A stretch of DNA of 64,000 nt. Source: Psychrobacter sp. NG25 (GTDB lineage Bacteria; Pseudomonadota; Gammaproteobacteria; Pseudomonadales; Moraxellaceae). Of the stretch, positions 46,837 to 55,049 are shown piece by piece. Made by a program: the position numbers and the translations under genes. The notes below the pieces were generated by a model. That model worked only from the letters and a program-made list of their open reading frames with translations. It had not been told where the DNA came from and did no database searches. The DNA lies in assembly GCF_015234355.1 (NCBI RefSeq), contig NZ_JADGMV010000003.1:310001-374000 (forward strand), in the 5' to 3' direction. Each line of letters opens with the position of its first letter. Within the stretch, counting starts at the first letter, position 1.

Positions 46837-47586
46837 TTGAAAAACATACCTTGTCAACTACCTGATCCAGTAAAGTTTCCGGAAAAGCTTTACATGCATT
46901 TTGGAGGTAAATTTGGTATTCCTATAATTGTAGTAATGGTATCTTGGTTTTTAGCATTAGGTCATTATTTAATTGGTATTAGTCAGTTATGGACACTTGC
47001 GATATTAGGATTTTTTTTCATATATGCGGTTATTCCTACTAAATGGTATATGCAGAATGTCTATCGTTTTTTTATTGGCTCTTTTATCGGTATTTTATCT
47101 ACTTCATTAGTATTTTATTATATTGGATGGATTTTTTTTATAATTATAGATATTGATATATCAATACCCATGTTAGTGGTAAGTACAATAATTATGTACA
47201 TTTCTATATTCAGTATAGAGTCGTATCAGTTCAGAAATAAAATTGATGTATACCAACAATTAATAGAAAAGTCAGTTATAGGTATTGATGATAAAGCATC
47301 TATTTTCTCATTTGATATTTGGATTACAGCTCTAAAGAATTCATCTGCGAATTTGGGCAGTGGCATATCAATATACATACTTCTTATTTTGACAGTTCCT
47401 GTACTTATAATAGGTTTTTTCGGTGGAAACCCTCTAATATCTGCTAGAATTATTTTGGACAGTAATCAAGATTTTTTAGCTTACATTGTTATGTGCCTTG
47501 TTTCTATTGCCTTAGGCGTTTTTTTAATAACGTTTGCAGTGAGAGAATTGCTTAAAGTAATTGCGCTAATACAGTTAGATGATTGA
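46837..47586 (+). CDS. Multi-TM protein, candidate immunity to the preceding effector
   Basis: The 249-residue protein is very AT-rich in codons and has about six hydrophobic segments (for example VVMVSWFLALGHYLIGI and the region near LLILTVPVLIIGFFGG). It should lie in the inner membrane. Translation most likely starts at TTG 46837 with GGAG 7 bases upstream. It follows the effector by 15 bp. An inner-membrane immunity protein is expected if the effector disrupts membranes. No family was recognised. Confidence 0.65.
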   Translation: MKNIPCQLPDPVKFPEKLYMHFGGKFGIPIIVVMVSWFLALGHYLIGISQLWTLAILGFFFIYAVIPTKWYMQNVYRFFIGSFIGILSTSLVFYYIGWIFFIIIDIDISIPMLVVSTIIMYISIFSIESYQFRNKIDVYQQLIEKSVIGIDDKASIFSFDIWITALKNSSANLGSGISIYILLILTVPVLIIGFFGGNPLISARIILDSNQDFLAYIVMCLVSIALGVFLITFAVRELLKVIALIQLDD

Positions 47587-47590
47587 ACCT

Positions 47591-47830
47591 TGCCGTCAAA
47601 TCCATGGACATTACATTTGGAAGCTTTAGTTAGGCGTCCTGACGATAAAAGTTAAACTACACCTGCCTTAGCGATTTATAGCCCAAACTCTTTTGGATTC
47701 TAGTATGATCGTCATACAGCTTAATATAGCCAATAATATTGCAAGTAGTATGGCGCTTAGTTTTATACAGATGGTTATATACCGAATCATTTTTTAGTAT
47801 TTCCCAAAAGCTTTCTACAACCAAAGCCTA
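47591..47830 (-). mobile_element. IS3-family transposase 3' remnant
   Basis: Minus-strand translation from about 47824 gives ALVVESFWEILKNDSVYNHL, then IKLYDDHTRIQKSLGYKSLR, the end of the IS3 OrfB integrase core with its VESFW...LK and SLGY landmarks. An in-frame stop interrupts the final codons and the normal end lies at 47632-47630. The flank to 47591 matches that of the second remnant at 57550. Upstream coding is missing. Confidence 0.8.
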
Positions 47831-47908
47831 TATTACTAAAGTACCGATCAGCATATTGAGATATGCCATAATTAGCGTAACAAACTCCATGTCAGGGCCA
47901 TCTGTTAA

Positions 47909-48091
47909 CAAGGTGTTCCTGACAGTGTCTACACCTATGACTCCATGGGGCGACTCACCAACCAAAATAGTAGCTACAACGACTATATCGTCGTTGGATC
48001 TCAGCACCAGTACGATCCTACTGGACAACTCACTGATATCAACAGTCAGATATCACTCACAGTTAAAAACAACTGTGACAGGAACCCTTGA
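47909..48091 (+). pseudogene. Rhs (YD-repeat) protein fragment
   Basis: In the frame starting at CAA 47909 the translation reads QGVPDSVYTYDSMGRLTNQN, then HQYDPTGQLTDINSQ. These are tandem YD repeats of Rhs proteins (xxxYDxxGRLTxx). A stop precedes the fragment at 47906-47908 and another follows at 48089-48091. It is a stranded piece of an Rhs-type effector. Confidence 0.8.
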
Positions 48092-48298
48092 ATTTGGTGG
48101 TAGTGTCCATGAAGGATATTATGGTGCTATGGTAGGGATAGCATTTTAGCAATAGTTTTTGGAGTAATTACTGCTGGATTAGGCTTTGCTGTATTGAGTG
48201 CTGTAGCAGTTATAGGTGGTACAGTTGGCGGTTTGGCAGGGGGTGAAATTGGAGAGTTCGCTAGAGAACGAATCGGAGATGGGGTGAATAAACTATGA
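48075..48298 (+). pseudogene. Frameshifted effector tail with glycine-zipper hydrophobic segment
   Basis: Two adjacent frames read GTLEFGGSVHEGYYGAMVG-IAF and then LAIVFGVITAGLGFAVLSAV followed by GGTVGGLAGGEIGEFARERI and a stop at 48296-48298. Restoring one T in the TTTT run near 48145 would join them into a single reading frame. The stop overlaps the ATG of the next gene as ATGA. This looks like the broken C-terminal part of a membrane-active effector. Confidence 0.6.
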
Positions 48299-48726
48299 TT
48301 ACTTATGACCTTTTAGCAGATATTAGCGTTCTTATTTTTGTTGTAGGTATAATTATTTGGTTGATATCGCAACAACTTGTAATCCGTTATACACAAAAGA
48401 ATTTAAGGTCGTTGTGTTATTACCTTTATGGAGATGAATACTTTTACGAAGGTAAGCTAAATATGTATGATATGTTTTTTATGACCTTTATAGCTAGCCC
48501 TATTTTTGTACAGTACCACTTTGTATATAAAAGAAAAGGGTATCTGCCAATGTTTAAGGGTGGTACTAGTGTGATGCATGCTAATTTAGACGAAAAAAAT
48601 GCACTTTTATTAGTTAAGAAACACTATAAATGGTTGGTTTTGAACTTCATATCTTTATTGCTTGGTTTTTTTTGGTTATTTGGAAGCGGTTTTTTCATGA
48701 TGTGGGCGAAGCGAGTAGGTAGTTAG
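48295..48726 (+). CDS. Small two-TM membrane protein, paralogue of the next gene
   Basis: The 143-residue protein has a hydrophobic segment near residues 10-25, a central polar region with QYHFVYKRKGYLPMF, and a C-terminal hydrophobic segment near residues 115-135. It is closely related to the protein at 48757-49191 over its whole length. Its ATG overlaps the stop of a frameshifted effector remnant, so it is best read as an orphan immunity gene left behind when its effector decayed. The function is inferred from position. Confidence 0.65.
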   Translation: MITYDLLADISVLIFVVGIIIWLISQQLVIRYTQKNLRSLCYYLYGDEYFYEGKLNMYDMFFMTFIASPIFVQYHFVYKRKGYLPMFKGGTSVMHANLDEKNALLLVKKHYKWLVLNFISLLLGFFWLFGSGFFMMWAKRVGS

Positions 48727-48756
48727 GCATATTGGTGATGAGGTAAATAATATATT

Positions 48757-49191
48757 ATGACTTATGATCTATTAGTAGATATTGGCTCTCTTATTTTTTT
48801 GGGAGGTATGATTTTATGGATGATTTCGCAGCAACTAGTTATTCGTTATACCCAGAAAAATTTAAAACCTTTATGCAAGTATCTTTATGGTAGTGAAAAT
48901 TTTTACAAAGGAAAGTTGAATATGTATGAAATGTTGTTTATGACTTTCATAGCAACTCCTATATTTATTCAATATCACTGCATATATAAAAGGAAAGGAT
49001 ATTTTCCTATGTTCAAAAATGGTACTAGTACCATGCACAATAGCTTAGACGAAAAAAATACACTTTTACTGATCAAGGATCATTATCAATGGTTAGTACT
49101 AAATGTTATATCTTTAGGGCTGGCATTATTCTGGTTCTTTGGTAGTACGCTTTTTATGCTTTTAGCAAAAAGAGCAGGTACAGGTAGTTAA
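48757..49191 (+). CDS. Small two-TM membrane protein, tandem paralogue
   Basis: The 144-residue protein mirrors the preceding one. It shares the MTYDLLVDIG start, YTQKNLKPLCKYLYG, QYHCIYKRKGYFPMF and SLDEKNTLLLIKDHYQWLVL. It begins 30 bp after the first copy. Tandem duplication of immunity genes with divergence is common in polymorphic effector loci, which fits the surrounding debris. No family was recognised. Confidence 0.65.
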   Translation: MTYDLLVDIGSLIFLGGMILWMISQQLVIRYTQKNLKPLCKYLYGSENFYKGKLNMYEMLFMTFIATPIFIQYHCIYKRKGYFPMFKNGTSTMHNSLDEKNTLLLIKDHYQWLVLNVISLGLALFWFFGSTLFMLLAKRAGTGS

Positions 49192-49262
49192 TATAGCGCT
49201 ATCATTAATGCACGGATTCATTGATGTGTGAGATAGTTTAAATAAAAATAAGAAGGCGGTAA

Positions 49263-50324
49263 ATGCAATTACGCGACGACTTTGCCCAGCATATCAGTGA
49301 GCTTCACAATCCTATTGACCGTCCTTACACCGCCAGTATAGACAAAAGCTTATTAAAGAGCACTGAAGAGATTGAACATCTTAACAAAGAAATTCATGAT
49401 GTTAATCCTGATTACTTAACCTTCCTACCAGCATACTTCTGGGTATTTTATTTTGCTATTGGCTGGATTTACGTATCAGCGATTTTCTTAACAAATTTCG
49501 TTTATGATGACATCACTTATTTTTATATAAGACCTGAAGGATGGGGTGCAATTAATATCTTAGGTACATTACTATATCTTGTTGCAGCTGGAATACCTAT
49601 CATCCTCCTTTTCTATCAATTAATTAGAAAATATTCCTTCCGTACTCAGTACTATTTCTTAAAAAAGGAGCAAAAGATAGCTTATTACTATCGACCGTTT
49701 TGGAAGATTCGACAGCCCTACGAGCTTAAGATAGTAGACTATAAAGATGTGCATCCAGACTTACATCAAGACCCATACAATCGAGCCTACACACCGCTTA
49801 ATCTGTATGTCGCCGATCCTGAGACAGGCGACATCACCCATCATCTAAAGTTAGAGGACTATAACGTCAATCCAAGAGTGCAATGGGCGTTTATTCGCAC
49901 CTATATGGAAAGCCCTGCGGATGATCTGCCAGTAGACGCTCAGTTCTGTGAGGCTTATCCAGCTGATACAAGTGGTTCACTATTTGCCTGCGCTGATATT
50001 GTCTTTCGCAAAAACGGCATACTGCCTAGCAATCATTCTGGCGGTGATCAGATCATGGTTTTTATAATAGGCTCAATAATAGCTTTGGGTAATCTATTTC
50101 AGGCTAATCATTATCAATGTACCAAGCGAGCCATATTACATCCTGACGTGCAAAAGCTTTTAACCTGGGACGGTCAAAACAATCCCTATCCGATACAGTC
50201 TATAACTGATGAAGCCGAATTAGCCTTTGAAGGTAGCAATTGGGAAGTTAATGTCAGATGGGTATGTATCATACTTATTAATGTTGGTTTATTTGTATGG
50301 GCGGTAGTGGCTTATAATGCTTAG
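49263..50324 (+). CDS. DUF6708-like membrane protein
   Basis: The 353-residue protein has TM segments near residues 60-85 and 100-120 and a C-terminal TM near 335-350. A soluble middle contains VQWAFIRTYMESPADDLPVD, which resembles the W-x-IR-x-YME-xx-xxLP hallmark of DUF6708 proteins frequently found near T6SS effectors. GGCGG-like sequence precedes the ATG. The role is not known to me; it may be another immunity or cargo-loading protein. The family call is tentative. Confidence 0.55.
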   Translation: MQLRDDFAQHISELHNPIDRPYTASIDKSLLKSTEEIEHLNKEIHDVNPDYLTFLPAYFWVFYFAIGWIYVSAIFLTNFVYDDITYFYIRPEGWGAINILGTLLYLVAAGIPIILLFYQLIRKYSFRTQYYFLKKEQKIAYYYRPFWKIRQPYELKIVDYKDVHPDLHQDPYNRAYTPLNLYVADPETGDITHHLKLEDYNVNPRVQWAFIRTYMESPADDLPVDAQFCEAYPADTSGSLFACADIVFRKNGILPSNHSGGDQIMVFIIGSIIALGNLFQANHYQCTKRAILHPDVQKLLTWDGQNNPYPIQSITDEAELAFEGSNWEVNVRWVCIILINVGLFVWAVVAYNA

Positions 50325-50650
50325 CTAGTAGTTATCTACTACAGTCCCTGATTTGAAGAGTAAATAATATAAGTAGGGGGTTTGTCTAGAAGACCCATGA
50401 AATCAATAATGATTTTAAGTAATGGACTCAAACTATAATCTAATAACTTTAAAATCGATACAGTATTATTTGTATGAATGCTTACTTACTCTGCCATGCA
50501 AACACAAGACAATAAAATTTGCTGCTGGTAGCATGTGATATGTAAAGAAGCATGGTTCTAAAAAGATATAGATGAAATTCTTACTGAAGACCATCTAAGG
50601 AGTGGGAGTTTAAAGAAGAGATTTAGTTTAATAATAAATATTAAGGCATA
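50325..50650. other. Gene-free stretch after the T6SS island
   Basis: About 330 bp between the DUF6708-like gene and the tRNA-Leu terminator. No ORF with a ribosome site or RNA structure was recognised. The boundary with the tRNA genes may mark the right edge of the accessory island. Confidence 0.4.
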
Positions 50651-50651
50651 A

Positions 50652-50680
50652 GAAAAAGGCTTCCAATTGCTTGGAAGCCT
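50652..50680 (-). terminator. Terminator downstream of tRNA-Leu
   Basis: On the minus strand, AGGCTTCCAA pairs with TTGGAAGCCT (50671-50680 and 50657-50666) around a 4-base loop, and a T run follows. It lies about 10 bp beyond the 3' end of tRNA-Leu. Confidence 0.85.
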
Positions 50681-50690
50681 CTTAATGTAA

Positions 50691-50777
50691 TGGTACCCGG
50701 AGCCGGACTTGAACCGGCACGCTATTGCTAGCGAGGGATTTTAAATCCCTTGTGTCTACCAATTTCACCACCCGGGC
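50691..50777 (-). tRNA. tRNA-Leu (anticodon UAA)
   Basis: On the minus strand the sequence starts GCCCGGGTGGTGAAATTGGT, has a TTTAAAA anticodon loop (anticodon TAA), a long variable arm, a GGTTCAAGTCC T arm, and an encoded CCA at 50693-50691. The long variable arm is the class II feature of tRNA-Leu. Confidence 0.95.
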
Positions 50778-50901
50778 AAAACTTGTTTTATCTAATATGT
50801 AAGCTAGCTGATAGACCATCTAGTTACTAGATAAGTGCTCGCTATTATAGTCAGTTATGATAATAATGCAAGCTTAAATTAACGTAAAGTTAATAAATAA
50901 T

Positions 50902-50975
50902 TGGAGGCTGGAGTCGGAATCGAACCGGCGTTAACGGAGTTGCAGTCCGCTGCATGACCACTCTGCCATCCAGCC
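50902..50975 (-). tRNA. tRNA-Cys (anticodon GCA)
   Basis: On the minus strand it starts GGCTGGATGGCAGAGTGGT, with acceptor GGCTGGA pairing TCCAGCC, anticodon loop CTGCAAC (GCA), T arm GGTTCGATTCC, U73 discriminator and encoded CCA. It lies 124 bp upstream of tRNA-Leu on the same strand, so the two may be co-transcribed. Confidence 0.95.
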
Positions 50976-51163
50976 AATCAAGGTGGCCTATATTAGCAAA
51001 ATTATAATAAATTACAAGTCCTTTTTTCATTAAAAACAGGTTATTTGCTACCTTATCTATAAATGACCCTAATTTAGAGTTATTTATACGATTAATAGGC
51101 TTTATAACGCTATCACCAAGCCAGTGCTCAGTGATGTTTTCTAAAAATAATGGCGATGATACG

Positions 51164-51298
51164 CTAAACAATATCCTTGTTATCACGTTTTGCTTTTTTG
51201 ATATCACGATAAGTTGCGGTGCAAATTAATATGAGCACGCCTAGCGTAATCACTGGCCAAATCAAAATATATGAGCCGTAGATAAAGACGTTATCCAT
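51164..51298 (-). CDS. 44-residue single-TM protein, possible symporter small subunit
   Basis: The minus-strand frame starts with ATG at 51298-51296 after TAAGGAGATAGT, an excellent ribosome site. It encodes MDNVFIYGSYILIWPVITLG, then one membrane helix (VLILICTAT) and a positively charged tail (YRDIKKAKRDNKDIV). It follows the sodium:solute symporter by about 105 bp on the same strand. Small single-TM partners are known for several symporters, so the same role is plausible here. It is too short for ordinary gene finders. Confidence 0.7.
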   Translation of the reverse strand: MDNVFIYGSYILIWPVITLGVLILICTATYRDIKKAKRDNKDIV

Positions 51299-51405
51299 AC
51301 TATCTCCTTATAGTCTCTTTTAATAATTGTTGGATGATCAGTTTGATGACGCTATGACAAACTGACCAACCGCTGTTTGCGTTAAATAATTTCAGTTAAA
51401 ACAAT

Positions 51406-53061
51406 TTAAGTTTGTGGTGTATCAGGCTTATTATCGTAGTCACCGACACGCTGCTTAATTAATTCAAAGTCAAAATGTTCATCACCCATCAAGCTGACTA
51501 TCACACAGACGATAGTACTGGCACCGTAAGCGGTCAGTGAGGCCAGTAAGACCATGTATTGACGTAGGAAGCCAGTGGCAAAGATTAGCATCAGTACGAG
51601 CGTGATAGCAGCGGCTCCCATACCAATCTTACGACCTAAGAATCCAAAGACCATCAGGCCAATCACGACAGCACCACCGACACTGGCCAATATCTCGAAG
51701 AATAGGGCAGTGAAACCCGTAATTGGCAATAATTCAAAACGTACAACACAGAACAGAAAAAGTCCGATGATGACGGCTGAGGTGAAAGCAGTATTGGTGA
51801 CGCGATTCCAGAAGACACTGGCAATGACAGGAAAAACGATCGCACCCCATAATGCGCCAACGAAGACTAGCATCACTAAAATATCGAGCTTAAAGCTGGC
51901 AAAAATCAGTCCAGCTGCCGTCGCGACAATCATCGTGCCACGACCAACGAGCATCATGGTTTTTGGTTTAATATGACCTTTTTTAGCGATGTTTTTACCA
52001 TAGACATCCGCCATCATAATCGTCGATAGTGCTGATAAATCGGAATCAGCAGTCGAGGACAATGAACCAATCACTAAAATAAAGAATAAAGCGATAAAGA
52101 CGGGATGCAGATAAGTGCTGACCATCTGTGGAATCAGGTTATTCATATTGCCATCAAGTGGTTCGATACCGATGGTGACGGCCATCAATCCAATCATACC
52201 TAGACCAATGACAATGCCCGCATAGCCGACGGTGGCTGTGACAAAGGTAGCCTTAATCTTGGTTTTATCAATCGCAAATAATCGTTGGGTAATGGTTTGG
52301 TTGCCGATCGCGTAAGCCAATACCGCAACGAAATAGGGCGCGCCTTGCTGAAAGAATGCTTCAGAAGAAAAGAAGTTTTGTTGCTCCAATGTCAGATTTG
52401 ACAGTCCTTGAACCATGACTTCAGGCCCACCCATGGCAAATAGTACCGCTGGGATAATGACAACACCAATGGCCATCAACGCGACTAGTTGCGCAAAGTC
52501 GGTAAACACGGATGCACGGAAGCCTGACGTCAACGTATAGCTCAATACCCCGATACCCGCGATCATCACACCGGTTTGGAACGATAATGGTGACAAGACT
52601 GACACCAGTGCTCCAGCAGCAGTGAAGTTGACCATCAAGCTAATTAAGCTGCCCATAATATTAGATATTGCTAAAATTAATTGGCTTGATGAACCATGGC
52701 GGGCATGGATGAGCTCGCCTAACGTGTGACCATTGGGGGCAAGCTCACGAAAGCGCATACCAAAAGGGTAGATGAATAAAATCATCAACGCGCCCCAGAA
52801 GCCATAATGTATCGGTCCTGACACGCCGTATTTATAGCCAGAGGTAGCAGCAGCATAAAATGAAGCAGCCCAAATCCAAGTGGCGGTCATACTAGCCGCA
52901 CCCATACCAAAGCCAACACCGTGGCCTGCGACCATAAACCCAGAAGTTGTCTCTTTGTCCTTCTTTATCAATAAAGAAAGCAGGTAAGTGCCGCCATAAA
53001 AAGCTAGTAGTAATAAAATAATGGTTAATGATGAAAATTGGAACAATGACTCAGTTTTCAA
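51406..53061 (-). CDS. Sodium:solute symporter family protein
   Basis: The protein of about 551 residues has 13 or so hydrophobic helices of the SSS/LeuT-fold type. Features are DKETTSGFMVAGHGVG near the N-terminus, WIWAASFYAAATSGYKYGVS, LTSGFRASVFTDFAQLVAL, GNQTITQRLFAI and SLSSTADSDLSALSTIM, with Ser/Thr residues at the usual sodium site. The best start is TTG at 53061, 7 bases after GAGG; a TTG at 53076 is also in frame. The substrate is unknown; urea- or polyamine-type relatives share some segments. A tiny TM protein gene follows. Confidence 0.88.
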   Translation of the reverse strand: MKTESLFQFSSLTIILLLLAFYGGTYLLSLLIKKDKETTSGFMVAGHGVGFGMGAASMTATWIWAASFYAAATSGYKYGVSGPIHYGFWGALMILFIYPFGMRFRELAPNGHTLGELIHARHGSSSQLILAISNIMGSLISLMVNFTAAGALVSVLSPLSFQTGVMIAGIGVLSYTLTSGFRASVFTDFAQLVALMAIGVVIIPAVLFAMGGPEVMVQGLSNLTLEQQNFFSSEAFFQQGAPYFVAVLAYAIGNQTITQRLFAIDKTKIKATFVTATVGYAGIVIGLGMIGLMAVTIGIEPLDGNMNNLIPQMVSTYLHPVFIALFFILVIGSLSSTADSDLSALSTIMMADVYGKNIAKKGHIKPKTMMLVGRGTMIVATAAGLIFASFKLDILVMLVFVGALWGAIVFPVIASVFWNRVTNTAFTSAVIIGLFLFCVVRFELLPITGFTALFFEILASVGGAVVIGLMVFGFLGRKIGMGAAAITLVLMLIFATGFLRQYMVLLASLTAYGASTIVCVIVSLMGDEHFDFELIKQRVGDYDNKPDTPQT

Positions 53062-53995
53062 ACTTATACCTCGCAATTGTTTTAAGTAAATAAAGTTTAT
53101 TAAAATTATCTATTCCAAACTATTGAGCATACGACATAACCTAAAAAGCCCTCATACCGGATGTATGTGGCTAATGTAAATAGCAAAAATACCAACTGTA
53201 GTGTTGAGCAAGTACTAAGTGTCGTGCCGCTGTTTTATGACTCACATCGTGTTAAATCAAAACGACAGGGGCTACTCTCAATAGGCGTCAGTTCATGGAT
53301 AAACCATGACGCTATTAATATGCATACACAAAGGTAGCTGAGTGCTAAAGAAAGCTCATATGATGAGCGTCTATAGCAGAATTACGAATGAGCACTAAGC
53401 CATGAGGGCATGACTTGAGCTCGGTTTAGACAGCCTTATCAGCTGTAATAAGCAATAGTTAAGAGGTTTTTGCTCAACTATCGCATTGATGCATCATCTG
53501 TAATTTAAATACTAAATCCAGTACTGTGTGAATAATCAGCACAGTGAACTTAGTATTAATAAATAAAACTACAGATCTGTTAAGTGTATGTAACATGTTC
53601 GTGAGGTTAGGGTAACCTATTACGTCGCTAACCTCAAATGTTATGCGAGATTAATAGAGCATTTTCTCAATTCAATTGCTTACCACCTAAATGGGCTAAA
53701 AGTAGCTAAATCTTGTCAAATGACATCAGAAATCTAGTCAATGTCTCGATATTATCTACGCTAGCTTTCTCATTTGACTGTAACTTATCTTACTTTTATT
53801 AATATCTTCAAAATATAGACACGGCCTATCCTTGAGCGTCGGAACGCCCAAGGTAAGCCATCAATAGATAGTCTGGGTTTAGTGAAAGCGGTGGTATTGG
53901 GAGTTGTTACGAGAAGCTAATATGAGTAGATTTAGGATGGTGCGTATTCATTAGTTCTAGGAATTAGTCTTTATTACAGAATACGTGATGATGGA
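53062..53995. other. Gene-free stretch between the symporter and fdhD
   Basis: About 930 bp with no supported gene. A plus-strand frame of 58 codons at 53161-53337 lacks a ribosome site. An imperfect hairpin at 53830-53853 (CCTTGAGCGT with ACGCCCAAGG, one A:C mismatch that becomes a G:U pair on the minus strand) lies about 140 bp beyond fdhD and has no T run. The symporter promoter should lie in the first 200 bp. Confidence 0.45.
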
Positions 53996-55027
53996 TCAAA
54001 TGCCCGAGTAGTAGGTCACTCTATCGTTACGTAAGAATCCTGCTAATCCCAATCCATAACGCTCAGCGACACGTACCGCTGTACTGGTAGGCGCAGACAT
54101 GCCAACCAGCCAAGGTATGCGACCACGGATAGATTTCTGTACCAGTTCAATTGATAGGCGTGAGGTCATTAGTACACAGTCGACATCGACCTTTTGACGC
54201 AGTTGCCAGCCGATCAGTTTATCGAGGGCGTTATGACGTCCTACATCTTCGAATAAATATAACTGCTGCTGATGCATCGTCGCCGCTGCGTGTACGGCGC
54301 CTGTTAGTTGATGGGTGTGCTGTGTGGCATCGACTTGTTGTCGCATTTTTAATAAGTCGTCTAGACTCGGTGTGGCGGATTTTTTATTTGAGCTACTCGG
54401 TACATTATCTTGGGTGTAACTACTCAAATCAGGCAGTGCTTGTGCCAGTCCAGTGATACCGCACATACCGCAACCTGTCCGCCCTGCGAGCTGACGTTTC
54501 TGTGCTTGGATACGTTGATGGCAGCGTTGGTTTAAGACCAGTTCCACGATATAAATATCATAGTCCTGTAGCTGTTGTAAGGTTTGCTCAAAGCTTTCTG
54601 CTTCAACACCTTCTGATTCCAGATCAGCTGATTCTTGAGTAAGGGGTTGGTAGCTTGCTGTATCGGTTAGTTGAGTGACGTCCCAATCAAGCAATTCATG
54701 GCTGTGTTGGATCAAGCCTTCGCTAAACAAAAACCCAACAGCTAAATATTCTAGCTGATGCGGGCTTGCCATCAATACCGCATAGTGAATACCATTGATG
54801 ATGATGGCAACCGCCGCCTCTACAGCGAGACTGGCGGGTTGGCGATCAATATGTACTTGAGCAATGTTGTCATCGTTGTTGTTAGCGGATGAATAATAAT
54901 GCTTTTCTGATAAATGGGTACGTACCAATGGTGTCATCGATGTATTTACGGTTTCAAACACATTGTTTGCATACGGCGGTTCACTGGTGCGCTCATTCTC
55001 TTTAACATAGGTTTCAGTTGTCATCAT
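53996..55027 (-). CDS. fdhD: Formate dehydrogenase accessory sulfurtransferase FdhD
   Basis: FdhD supplies sulfur to the molybdenum cofactor of formate dehydrogenase-like enzymes. The protein of about 343 residues has INGIHYAVLMASPHQLEYLA then VGFLFSEGLI near residue 90, the catalytic CGMCG loop, HAAATMHQQQLYLFEDVGRH then NALDKLIGW, and the C-terminal FLRNDRVTYY. Two adjacent ATG codons (55027 and 55024) follow GGAAG; longer frames overlap the upstream oxidoreductase. It is 20 bp or so behind that oxidoreductase gene and clearly serves it. Confidence 0.93.
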   Translation of the reverse strand: MMTTETYVKENERTSEPPYANNVFETVNTSMTPLVRTHLSEKHYYSSANNNDDNIAQVHIDRQPASLAVEAAVAIIINGIHYAVLMASPHQLEYLAVGFLFSEGLIQHSHELLDWDVTQLTDTASYQPLTQESADLESEGVEAESFEQTLQQLQDYDIYIVELVLNQRCHQRIQAQKRQLAGRTGCGMCGITGLAQALPDLSSYTQDNVPSSSNKKSATPSLDDLLKMRQQVDATQHTHQLTGAVHAAATMHQQQLYLFEDVGRHNALDKLIGWQLRQKVDVDCVLMTSRLSIELVQKSIRGRIPWLVGMSAPTSTAVRVAERYGLGLAGFLRNDRVTYYSGI

Positions 55028-55049
55028 TTTACGATCTACTTCCCACTTA

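Noticed and set aside
47739..48149. Plus-strand 136-codon frame
   Set aside because: Its first half overlaps the IS3 relic and the Rhs fragment in another frame; only its last part is meaningful, as a piece of the frameshifted tail.
50890..51207. Minus-strand frame of 105 codons
   Set aside because: It runs through tRNA-Cys and across the end of the small TM gene, with no ribosome site or domain.
53161..53337. Plus-strand 58-codon frame in the gap before fdhD
   Set aside because: No ribosome site and no recognisable pattern; the region otherwise looks noncoding.
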